From: Deltaproteobacteria bacterium
GTDB lineage: Bacteria > Myxococcota_A > Polyangia > GCA-2747355 > JADLHG01
NCBI GenBank assembly: GCA_020848905.1
Contig: JADLHG010000010.1
Location: 1-44,963 of the forward strand
DNA: 44,963 nt
Direction of reading: 5' to 3'
Part shown: piece by piece, positions 23,769 through 32,100 of the stretch
How the letters are laid out: every line of letters starts with the position of its first letter
Position numbering within the stretch: position 1 is the first letter of the stretch
Made by a program: the position numbers and the translations under genes
The notes under the pieces: generated by a model
The model's database searches: none
Told to the model about the DNA's origin: nothing
What the model saw: the letters and a program-made list of their open reading frames with translations, nothing else

Positions 23769-23893
23769 CGGCGGGAAGGGCGCCGAGACACACCTCGGTC
23801 GCGGCCTCCCGCTGACGCTCCACGGGGCAGCGACCCGATGAGTTGACCACCATCAAGTCATGGCGCAGGGCCCGCCCGGCGCCCTCCTGTATA

Positions 23894-24469
23894 ATGAAGT
23901 CCGTGTCGAGAGCCCTGCCGTACCTGGCGCTCCTCCCCCTCCTCGCCATCACCGCGCTGGTCGGGTGGGCCAGCCGTCGACCCGCGCCCCCCCCGCCGGC
24001 GCGCAAGGCCAAGACCGAGCGCGGTGCCACCGCCGAGCTCGCGCTCCCGAAGACCACCGGCTCCGGCTGGCGGCTGGCGAGCCCCGCGCAGCGCTACGAC
24101 GCGAAGACCCTCTTCGACCGCATCAACGGCGCGGCCCCGACCTACCTCGAGGCGGGCTTCCGCTTCTCCTTCGGCGCCGAGTACCGCAAGGGCGCGGAGC
24201 TCTCGGCCACCGCGGACCTCTTCGCTCTCGGCACGCCCGCGCAGGCGAAGGCGCTCTACCTCGCCGAGCGCTACGCGGGCTTCAAGGTGGTGAAGCTCGG
24301 CGAGGACGGCTACGCCGCCGGGGGAGGCCTGAGCTTTCTCTCGGGCAGGTACTACGTGAAGCTGGCCGCGCACCAGCAAGGCCCCGAGGCCGAGACCGCG
24401 CTCGAGGGGCTCGGCGCGGACCTCGCCGCCACCCTGTCCGCCGCCCGGGCCCGCAAGGGCCGCAAGTGA
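23894..24469 (+). CDS. Membrane-anchored DUF6599-like protein
   Basis: A 191-residue protein: one N-terminal membrane helix (LPYLALLPLLAITALVGW), a Pro/Lys linker, and a periplasmic domain. The segment YDAKTLFDRINGAAPTYLEAGF, the EYRKG strand and FALGTPAQAKALYLAER match, by eye, the lipoprotein at 37241 (DIEKIIDGENAPYAAEG, DYKKDG, AAGAKKMFDAN), so the two are homologues. I take both as DUF6599-type, a family without known function often next to DUF362 and Fe-S genes; this naming is from memory. The start is uncertain: ATG 23894 gives a sensible signal anchor, but no good ribosome site precedes it, and TTG 23843 is in frame. Its stop overlaps the GTG of the next gene. Confidence 0.7.
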   Translation: MKSVSRALPYLALLPLLAITALVGWASRRPAPPPPARKAKTERGATAELALPKTTGSGWRLASPAQRYDAKTLFDRINGAAPTYLEAGFRFSFGAEYRKGAELSATADLFALGTPAQAKALYLAERYAGFKVVKLGEDGYAAGGGLSFLSGRYYVKLAAHQQGPEAETALEGLGADLAATLSAARARKGRK

Positions 24470-25476
24470 GCGAGCCGCGCGATGCCCCGGACGGCGCTGC
24501 GCCCCCCCTCGGCCCGACGCGGCGCGAGGCGCTGACCCGGATCGGCAGCGCGCTCCTCGTCGGAACGGCGGCCACGCTCGGCGCCGTGGCCTTCTACGAC
24601 CGGCGCAAGCCGGTGCGCGAGCACCGCGAGCGGGACCGCGTCGTGCCGAGCCACGCCGTGGAGCTTCCCGCCGGCACCCCCCGCCTCGTCATCGCCCGGG
24701 GGAAGGACCCGGGCAGAAACGTCGTCGCCGCGCTCGAGCGACTCGGCGGGATGGGCCGCTTCGTCACGCGCGAGGATGTCGTGCTGGTCAAGCCCAACGC
24801 GGGCTGGGACCGCACTCCCGAGCAGGCGGCCAACACCGACCCGCGCGTGATCGCCGCGGTGGTCCGCGCCTGTCGCGAGGCCGGCGCGAAGAAGGTCCTC
24901 GTCGCCGACTGTCCGGTGAACAACCCCGAGAGCTGCTTCGGGCGGAGCGGGATCCTCGAGGCCGCCACGCGCGAGGGGGCCCAGGTCGTCTCGCCCAGCC
25001 GCGCGCGCCACGTGATGGTCACCATCCCCGGCAAGCTCGGGCGCTGGCCGGTGCTCGAGCCCTTCGCCACCGCCACCAAGGTGATCAACGTGCCCGTGGC
25101 CAAGCACCACTCGCTCACGCGCGTGACCTGCGGGCTGAAGAACTGGTACGGCATCCTGGGCGGGCGACGCGCGCGGCTGCACCAGCGCATCGACGAGTCG
25201 ATCGTGGAGCTCGCGGCGCTGATGAAGCCCACCCTCACCGTCGTGGACGCCACGCGCCTGCTGATGCGCAACGGCCCCACGGGGGGGAGCCTCGCCGACG
25301 TGAAGCGGGGGGACGCGCTGGCCATCTCGCTCGACCCGGTGGCCGCCGACGCGTGGGCCGCGAGCCTGCTCGAGGCCGACCCGCAGGCCCTCGCCTGGCT
25401 GCGGCTGGCCGAGGAGCGCAAGCTCGGGCGCGTGGACTACCGGGTCCTGAACCCCCTCGAGCTGACGACCGGATAG
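24466..25476 (+). CDS. DUF362 protein with Tat-like membrane leader
   Basis: A 336-residue DUF362 protein. Residues 17-45 hold TRREALTRIG followed by a hydrophobic stretch, a twin-arginine-like leader that may stay as an anchor because no clear cleavage site follows. The domain core is plain: VVLVKPNAGWDR, GAKKVLVADCPVNNPESCFG, NVPVAKHHSLTRVTCGLKNWYG (about 207-228), and VVDATRLLMRNGPTGG. Cysteines in the second and third blocks could bind a metal or cluster. DUF362 proteins are commonly found near Fe-S proteins; their reaction is not settled. Start GTG 24466 overlaps the previous TGA, and a polyferredoxin follows after 4 bases. Confidence 0.85.
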   Translation: MSEPRDAPDGAAPPLGPTRREALTRIGSALLVGTAATLGAVAFYDRRKPVREHRERDRVVPSHAVELPAGTPRLVIARGKDPGRNVVAALERLGGMGRFVTREDVVLVKPNAGWDRTPEQAANTDPRVIAAVVRACREAGAKKVLVADCPVNNPESCFGRSGILEAATREGAQVVSPSRARHVMVTIPGKLGRWPVLEPFATATKVINVPVAKHHSLTRVTCGLKNWYGILGGRRARLHQRIDESIVELAALMKPTLTVVDATRLLMRNGPTGGSLADVKRGDALAISLDPVAADAWAASLLEADPQALAWLRLAEERKLGRVDYRVLNPLELTTG

Positions 25477-25480
25477 GCGC

Positions 25481-27022
25481 ATGAAGGAGCCGAAGAAGAG
25501 CACCGTGCCCCTCTGGATCGCCGTCCGGCGCATCTATCAGGTCTTCTTCCTCGGCCTCTTCGCGCTCCTGCTCCTGCTCGCCAGCAACGCCTACCTCGAG
25601 CACCACCGCCACGCCGTGGGGCTCTTTCTCGAGGCGGACCCGCTGATCGCGCTCGGCGCCGCGCTCGGGGGCAAGGTGGTCTTCGGCGGCACGATCCTGG
25701 CGCTGGTGGTCGTGCTGCTCACGCTCGTCTTCGGCCGCGTCTTCTGCTCCTTCATCTGCCCCCTCGGCATCCTGAACCACGCCGTCAGCGCGCTCCCCTC
25801 GGTCTTCAAGCGCAGCGAGCGCCAGAAGGCCAACGAATGGCGACCGCTCTACCAGCTCAAGTACTACGTGCTGCTCGCGCTGCTCGTCGGCGCGGCCCTG
25901 GGGGTGCTGCAGGTCGGCCTCCTCGACCCGATCGCGCTCACCGTGCGCACCGCCGCGGTGACGCTCCTGCCCGGGCTCCAGCTCGCCGGGGTTCCGCTCT
26001 ACGCCGAGCAGCCGAGCTACCTCCACGGCTGGATCGTTGGCGGCCTTTTCGTGCTGCTCCTCTTCTCGAACCGTTTGATCATGCGCTTCTGGTGCCGGGC
26101 CCTCTGTCCCCTCGGCGGCCTCCTCGGGCTCGTGGCGCGCTTCTCTCTCTTTCGCGTCTGGCGCGACCCGAAGGTCTGTCTCGACTGCCACAAGTGCAAC
26201 GAGGCCTGCCACGGGGCCTGCGACCCGCACGGCAAGCTGCGCTTCGCCGATTGCGTGATGTGCCTCAACTGCTTCAGCGCCTGCCCCCAGTCGGGCGGGA
26301 TGCGCTACGGCCTGCTGCCGCCGACCCCCACCGAGGTCGCCTCGCCCGACCTCGGGCGCCGGCAGACCGCCGCGGCCCTCGCGAGCGGCGTGGCGCTCCT
26401 GCCCGTGCTGCGCACGAGCAACGGGGTGCTCCGCGGCGCCGCGCACGACGTGATCCGTCCGCCGGGCTCGCTCTCCGAGGAGGACTTTGCCGCGAAGTGC
26501 GTGAAGTGCGGCCTCTGCATGCGCGCCTGTCCGACGAGCGTGCTCCAGCCCGCGGGCCTGCAGGCGGGGCTCGAGGGGCTCTGGAGCCCCATCCTGCGCT
26601 ACGACCAGGGCTTCTGCAGCCACGAGTGCACGCTCTGCAGCCAGGTCTGCCCGACGGGGGCGATCCGCCCGGTCACCGCGGCCGAGCGCAGCGGAGAGCC
26701 CCCCTACAGCGAGCCGCTCAAGCTCGGCACCGCCTTCTACGACCGCGGGCGCTGCCTCCCCTGGTCCATGGCCACCCCCTGCATCGTCTGCGAGGAGGTC
26801 TGCCCCACCTCGCCGAAGGCCATCTGGCTCGAGGACGCCGAGGTCAAGCGTCGCGACGGGAGCACCGTGAAGGTGCAGCTCCCGCACCTCGACCCCGAGC
26901 GCTGCATCGGCTGCGGCACCTGTCAGTATCGCTGTCCGGTGGGCACCGAGGCGGCGATCCGGGTGAGCAGCGTCGGAGAGAGCCGCTCGCTCGACAACCG
27001 CATGCTGATCCGGTCCTATTGA
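25481..27022 (+). CDS. NapH-NapG-like fused polyferredoxin
   Basis: A 513-residue membrane Fe-S protein. The first 285 residues match NapH: several membrane helices, two CxxxCP sites (C89/C93 in FCSFICPLG; C205/C209 in WCRALCPLG) and two [4Fe-4S] sets (C233-C243 and C258-C268). Next comes LGRRQTAAALASG with R293/R294 and a hydrophobic stretch, like the Tat leader of NapG but internal. The remainder matches NapG: VIRPPGSLSEEDFAAKCVKCGLCMRACP-like spacing with clusters at C340-350, C379-390, C434-441 and C475-485. NapGH passes electrons from quinol to a periplasmic acceptor; a like role is inferred. It sits among three DUF362 genes, which may supply or accept the electrons. Confidence 0.9.
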   Translation: MKEPKKSTVPLWIAVRRIYQVFFLGLFALLLLLASNAYLEHHRHAVGLFLEADPLIALGAALGGKVVFGGTILALVVVLLTLVFGRVFCSFICPLGILNHAVSALPSVFKRSERQKANEWRPLYQLKYYVLLALLVGAALGVLQVGLLDPIALTVRTAAVTLLPGLQLAGVPLYAEQPSYLHGWIVGGLFVLLLFSNRLIMRFWCRALCPLGGLLGLVARFSLFRVWRDPKVCLDCHKCNEACHGACDPHGKLRFADCVMCLNCFSACPQSGGMRYGLLPPTPTEVASPDLGRRQTAAALASGVALLPVLRTSNGVLRGAAHDVIRPPGSLSEEDFAAKCVKCGLCMRACPTSVLQPAGLQAGLEGLWSPILRYDQGFCSHECTLCSQVCPTGAIRPVTAAERSGEPPYSEPLKLGTAFYDRGRCLPWSMATPCIVCEEVCPTSPKAIWLEDAEVKRRDGSTVKVQLPHLDPERCIGCGTCQYRCPVGTEAAIRVSSVGESRSLDNRMLIRSY

Positions 27023-27041
27023 GGAGGAGGCGCGCACCGTC

Positions 27042-28148
27042 ATGACCTCCCGCAGGCCCCCGAGCTCGTCCCCCTCCCGGGGCCCGTCCCGCCGCCGCTT
27101 CCTGCAGGGGGGAGCGGCCCTCGGCGCCGCCGCGCTCACCGGCTGCCTCCCCGACGTGGACGGCCTCTGGAAGGGGGAGGCCGTCGCTCCCTGCGGGGAG
27201 AGCCCGGCCCGCGCCCTCCCCGCCCTCGGCCCGAACGCGGGGCGCGTGGTCGAGCTCCACGACCCGGCGCTCGTCTCGGAGACCGCCGTGGACGCCCGCC
27301 GCGTCGGCGAGGCGCTCACCCGCGTGCTCCTGGCCCTGGCGCGCGCCGCCGACCTGCGGGCCGCCTGCCGCGCCCTCTTCCCGAGCTACAAGCCCGGCGA
27401 GGTGGTGGGGATCAAGGTGAACGTGCTGAACGCGCGCGTTCCGACGCAGCCCGCGCTGGTCAAGGCCCTCGTCGACGCGCTGCGGAGCGGCCTCGGCCTC
27501 GCCCCCGAGCAGCTCCTCGTCTGGGACCGCCGCCTGGACGAGCTCCGACAGGTCCAGCTCGGACCCGGCGCCCTCGGCGCCACGGTGGAGGGGACCTGGG
27601 AGACCCCGGAGGGGAAGGGGGCGGGGCGCGGCTACGAGCTCGGCGCCACCTGCATCGGCGGACGCTCGACCCACCTCTCCAACATCGTGACCCGGCGCGT
27701 GGACCACCTGGTGAACCTGGCCGTGATGAAGAACCACAAGGCGGCGGGCTTCACGGGGGTGCTGAAGAACGTCTACGGTCTCATCGACAACCCCGGAGAT
27801 TTTCACGACCGCAAAAGTGGAGAGGCTGTTCTAGAACGCCGCTTCGAAGAGGCCATCCCGGCGATTAACGCCCTGCCCGAGGTGGGGGGCAAGACCAGAC
27901 TCTACCTGCTCGACGCGCTGATCGGCGTCTGCAAGGGGGACACGAGCGACCCGCCCGACTGCACCCCGGCGCGCCTGCTCGCGGCCCTCGACCCGGTCGC
28001 GCTCGACGTGCGGGGACGGCAGCTCCGCGACGAGGCGCGGGGGCCGAGGCTCGGCCCCTCGACCGAGACGATCAGCAGTGGCTGGCTCGCCGCCGCGGAG
28101 CGCGCGGGCCTCGGTAGCCCCAAGGTGAAGCTCGAACCCGCTTCGTAG
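27042..28148 (+). CDS. DUF362 Tat lipoprotein
   Basis: A 368-residue protein with a Tat leader, SRRRFLQGGAALGAAALTGC, whose end is also a lipobox (Cys about 35), so it is probably exported folded and then lipidated. The body is DUF362-like but distant from its two neighbours: GEVVGIKVNVLNARVP, VNLAVMKNHKAAGFTGVLKNVYG, and a Cys-bearing stretch GVCKGDTSDPPDC near 290. Export by Tat suggests that it folds around a cofactor in the cytoplasm. GAGGAGG lies ahead of the start at 27042, 19 bases after the polyferredoxin. A TTCTAGAA palindrome lies inside the gene at 27829. Confidence 0.82.
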   Translation: MTSRRPPSSSPSRGPSRRRFLQGGAALGAAALTGCLPDVDGLWKGEAVAPCGESPARALPALGPNAGRVVELHDPALVSETAVDARRVGEALTRVLLALARAADLRAACRALFPSYKPGEVVGIKVNVLNARVPTQPALVKALVDALRSGLGLAPEQLLVWDRRLDELRQVQLGPGALGATVEGTWETPEGKGAGRGYELGATCIGGRSTHLSNIVTRRVDHLVNLAVMKNHKAAGFTGVLKNVYGLIDNPGDFHDRKSGEAVLERRFEEAIPAINALPEVGGKTRLYLLDALIGVCKGDTSDPPDCTPARLLAALDPVALDVRGRQLRDEARGPRLGPSTETISSGWLAAAERAGLGSPKVKLEPAS

Positions 28149-28179
28149 CGAAGCGGCGCCGCACGGAGGGAGACGCACC

Positions 28180-29100
28180 ATGCGCAAGCTCGACCGACGA
28201 ACCTTTCTGAAGGCGATGGGGGCCGGGGCCGCCGGGGCGGGGCTCCTCGGCGGGCCGTTCGTGGAAGGGACGGCAGAGGCCGCCACGCCCCGCGTGGTGG
28301 TGGTGCGCGGCACCGACCCGCTGGCCATGCTCAAGGCGGCGCTCAAGGTCTTCCCCGAGCTCGAGAGCGCGGTGAAGGGGAAGAAGGTGGCCCTGAAGCC
28401 CAACATGTCCTTCCGCAACCCCGCCGCGTGGGGCAACAACACGAGCCCCGAGGTGGCGGCCGCCGTGGCGGAGCTCTGCCGGCAGTGGGGGGCGGCGCAG
28501 ATCACCGCCGTGGACCACATCCTGAGCTCCCCGCAGTCGATCACCGCCTGCGGCGTGGGGCCAGCCCTGGCCAAGGTGGGCCACGTGCAGGTGCTCTCGG
28601 CGCACCTGCGCAGCGACTACGTGGAGCGCGCGGTACCGAAGGGCAAGCAGCTCAAGAGCACCTACGTCCCGCGCGTGGTGGCGAACGCCGACCTGCTCAT
28701 CAACATCCCGAACGCGAAACAGCACAACGAGTCGCGCGTCTCCTTCGGCCTCAAGAACCTGATGGGGCTGGTGTGGGACAGGAAGTACTTCCACGAGCTG
28801 ATCAACCTGCACCAGGGGATCGCCGACCTCTCGACCCTGCTCACTCCGCGCCTCACCGTGATCGACGCCACCCGCGTGATGGTGAACAACGGCCCGCAGG
28901 GGCCGGGAACCGTCGAGAAGCTGCAGACCATCGTGGTCGGCCTAGACCCCGTGGCCACCGACGCCGTCGCGCTCGGCCTCACCAAGTGGAGGGGGCAGAC
29001 CCTCGAGCCCAAGGACGTGGAGCACCTGCGCCTGGCCGCGGCCGCCGGCGTCGGGGTAGCGGACCTGTCACGCATCAAGGTGATCAAGAAGCGCGTGTGA
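28180..29100 (+). CDS. DUF362 protein with Tat signal
   Basis: A 306-residue protein with a full Tat motif, DRRTFLKAMG, a Gly/Ala core and a likely cleavage after TAEAA (about residue 35). The DUF362 core is clear: KVALKPNMSFRNP, NIPNAKQHNESRVSFGLKNLMG (about 173-194), and VIDATRVMVNNGPQGPG. It is most similar to the gene at 24466 and has few cysteines, so unlike that one it offers no cluster site of its own. A GGAGGG site precedes the ATG. It is the last gene of redox module A; the large propeller-barrel gene follows in about 75-100 bases. Confidence 0.88.
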   Translation: MRKLDRRTFLKAMGAGAAGAGLLGGPFVEGTAEAATPRVVVVRGTDPLAMLKAALKVFPELESAVKGKKVALKPNMSFRNPAAWGNNTSPEVAAAVAELCRQWGAAQITAVDHILSSPQSITACGVGPALAKVGHVQVLSAHLRSDYVERAVPKGKQLKSTYVPRVVANADLLINIPNAKQHNESRVSFGLKNLMGLVWDRKYFHELINLHQGIADLSTLLTPRLTVIDATRVMVNNGPQGPGTVEKLQTIVVGLDPVATDAVALGLTKWRGQTLEPKDVEHLRLAAAAGVGVADLSRIKVIKKRV

Positions 29101-29173
29101 GGATGAACGCTCTGGCCGCGCACCACGACGTGCTTCGCTAGCCCCTTTCCCTTCGCCCGCGAGAGGCCTCGCC

Positions 29174-32100
29174 CTGCTCTTCCGCGCTCTTTTCGCCGTC
29201 GCCGTGCTCGCCGTCGCCCTCCCGGGCCCCGCGCACGCGCGCCGCTACCCGATCACCAAGGCCGATGAGAGCGGCACCTGGATCGGCACGCGCCGGGGGC
29301 TGCTCCACGGTGTGGGAGAGCTCTGGAAGCGCACCGACGAGCGGTCGGGGCTCCCCTCCCCCGTGGTGAACGACCTGGAGCTCACCCCTCGTGCCGTCTG
29401 GGTAGCCACCCCGCGGGGGCTCGCCCGGCTCGACAAGGGCTCCCGGCGCTGGGAGACCGTCGCGGCGCCACCCTTGCCGTCCGTGGAGACCACCTCTGTG
29501 TCGTTCGACCCGAGCGAACCGGACCAGCTCTGGGTCGGCACCGCGAAGGGGCTCGCCCACTACAACGTGCGCACGAACAGCTGGTCGCGCGTCCCCGACG
29601 GGATCCTCCCCGCGGGGAAAGTCCACGACGTGCACGCGCGCGGCCGCACGGTCTGGGTCGCGACCGACGCGGGCCTCGCCGCGTACGAGCCCGCCCTCGG
29701 GAGCGCGAAGCTCTACTCGAGGCAGCACAGTCTCCCCGGCGACCGCGTCCTCGAGCTGGACGAGCTCGGGCAGGACCTCTGGCTGACCTGCGACGGAGGC
29801 CTCGCGCGCATGAGCCTGCAGCGCCGCACCTTCGCCGGCTTCGGCCCGAAGCAGGGGCTCCCGGGCGGACCGCTCCTCGCCCTCGCGCGCCTCGAGAACA
29901 CGCTGTACGTGGTCACGGCGCAGGGGCTCGTGACCTACGACGTGAGCGCCGACGTGCTGGTCCCCTTCCGGCACGAGAAGGGGCTCCTCGGCGCGCGGGT
30001 CCGCGCGGTGGCCGCCACCGGGGGGTACGCCTGGTTCGCCACCTCGCAGGGCCTGAGCCGCTTCGACCCGGCCAAGAAGGTCTGGGCCTACTACAAGACC
30101 GAGGACGGGCTGAGCACCACCGACGCGCGCGAGCTCACGGTGGCCGGCAGCGCGCTCCTCATCTTCGGCGGCAAGGGGGAGCTCGACAGCTACGACCACA
30201 AGAAGGACGAGTGGCTCGAGCGCACGGGGCTGCTCGGCGCGGGGGCGGACCGCACGGCGGGAGAGCCGAGGGGGGCGGGGCCAACCTCGGGGCCGGCGTC
30301 CGCGCCCAGCTCGGCTCCGGCAAGGCCCACTGCCCCCCCGCGCGTCAAGCTCAGCGTGAGCGCCGAGCTGGACACCGAGCTCAAGCAGGATCTCACCTAC
30401 CGCCCGACGGCCACCCCGCGCACCGACCGCGAGGGCTACTGGCTCGTGAACACGCTGCGCCTCGGCGCCGGGGCCGCCTTCGCCAGCGGCCGCAAGGTGG
30501 ACCTCTCCGGGAGTCTCGACTGGGGCGACATCTCGCCGCTCTTTCTCGGCCAGGGGGCGACGCTGCGCTCGTTTCAGCGCTACGAGCTCGAGCTGCGCTA
30601 CCTGGGCCTCGAGCGCGACTTCGTGCGCGAGGCGCTCTTCGGCCATCAGGTGCGGCTGGAACCGAGCGGGGGCCCCCTCACCGAGCGCACCGAGCTCGAG
30701 GGGGGACGCCTGGTCCTCTCCGCCGGACCGCCGCGAGCCGGCGGGCGCTTCGCGACGCTGCAGGCCACCGCCGGCGTACGCCGCGGCACGCCGCTCCGCC
30801 TGGTGCTCCGGCGTCCGAGCGTGGAGTCGCTCCAGGTCAAGCGCCTCAAGCTGAGCCGTCCGGGCCCCGACGGCACGCCGCGCGAGCTCCGCTACGTCAT
30901 CCCGCAGAGCGTGCGCGTGCTCCTCGACGGACGCGAATTAGAACGCAACGTCGATTACTTCATGGACCACGAGAACGGTGTGCTCTGGCTGCGCAACACG
31001 GACCTCTTGCACCCGACCCGGGTTGTAGAAGTAGAGCTCGAATACGAGCAGATCCCGCGCAAGAACGTGGGCGCCGTGGCCATGACCGACCTCTTGCCGC
31101 GCGACGGCACACTCGGGCAGCTCAAGCGCACGGGGCGCGCCCGCTGGGCCAAGGACGAGCAGGGGCTCTTCGACGAGATCGACGGCGGCGCCGACCAGTT
31201 CATCAATCGCGGCTGGGTCAAGACGCTCTCGCAGGACTTCGAGTGGGGGAGCTCGGGCGTCTCGCTACGCATCTACGACATGGGGGACGACAAGAACGCG
31301 GGCTCCATCTTCATCGTGCGCAAGCTCCCCGAGGCCAAGCCGGTCCCCGGGATGGACGACGTCTTCGTCGAGAAGCAGACCGCGGGGCTGACGGTGAAGC
31401 TGGTCCGGGGGAGCTTCTACGTGGAGGTGAGCATCGACCAGGCGAGCCAGGAACAGGAGCTGCTCTCCATCGCCGGGTGGCTCGTGAGCAAGCTCTCGGC
31501 CTCGGGCGGCACCTCGGCCGACCAGCTCCGCGACCTGATCGGCGGCGCCTCCCTCGATCTGAAGCTCACCGATCGCACCCAGGTGGGGCTGGCCTACTAC
31601 AGCACGCGCAGCCTTGACGACCCGGAGCTCCGCGCGCGCGAGAAGCTCGAGGAGCTGGCGCGGGACGTCTTCTCGGCCCACGCCCAGCACGTGCGCCCCC
31701 TCGGCAAGCGCTACCGGCTGGACGCACGGCTGCAGGGGGCCGGGAGTCAGGCCTGGCAGCAGGGCTACGTCTCCGGCGCGGCGGTGGACGGCCGACTGCT
31801 CGTCTCGGGCCCGCGCCTCGTCCTCTCGGCGACGGGGCGCAAGTTCACCCCCGAGTACCTGGGCCTCGGAGTCGCACGGCAGACCGAGTTCTGCCGCACG
31901 GCCACGCGCCAGTGCGTGGCCCCCTTCTCGAGCCACCTCGACTACGAAGCAGGGCTCGAGAGCACGGTGCGTCCGGCGAGCTTTCTGCCCGTGCGGCTGG
32001 CCTACCAGCGGCAGGTCACGCGCCTCGGCGAGGACTACGCCGACGCCCCGGCCGGCGGCCCGGGCGAGGGGAGCCGCGACGTGGCGAGCGCGCAGGTGAC

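Noticed and set aside
23890-23895. TATAAT as a -10 box
   Set aside because: It overlaps the chosen ATG and has no -35 at a fitting distance; TTGACC at 23843 is 41 bases away.
29103-29141. 12-codon frame between the last DUF362 gene and the barrel gene
   Set aside because: There is no space between the ribosome-like GAGG and the ATG, and the peptide shows no feature. It may be chance.
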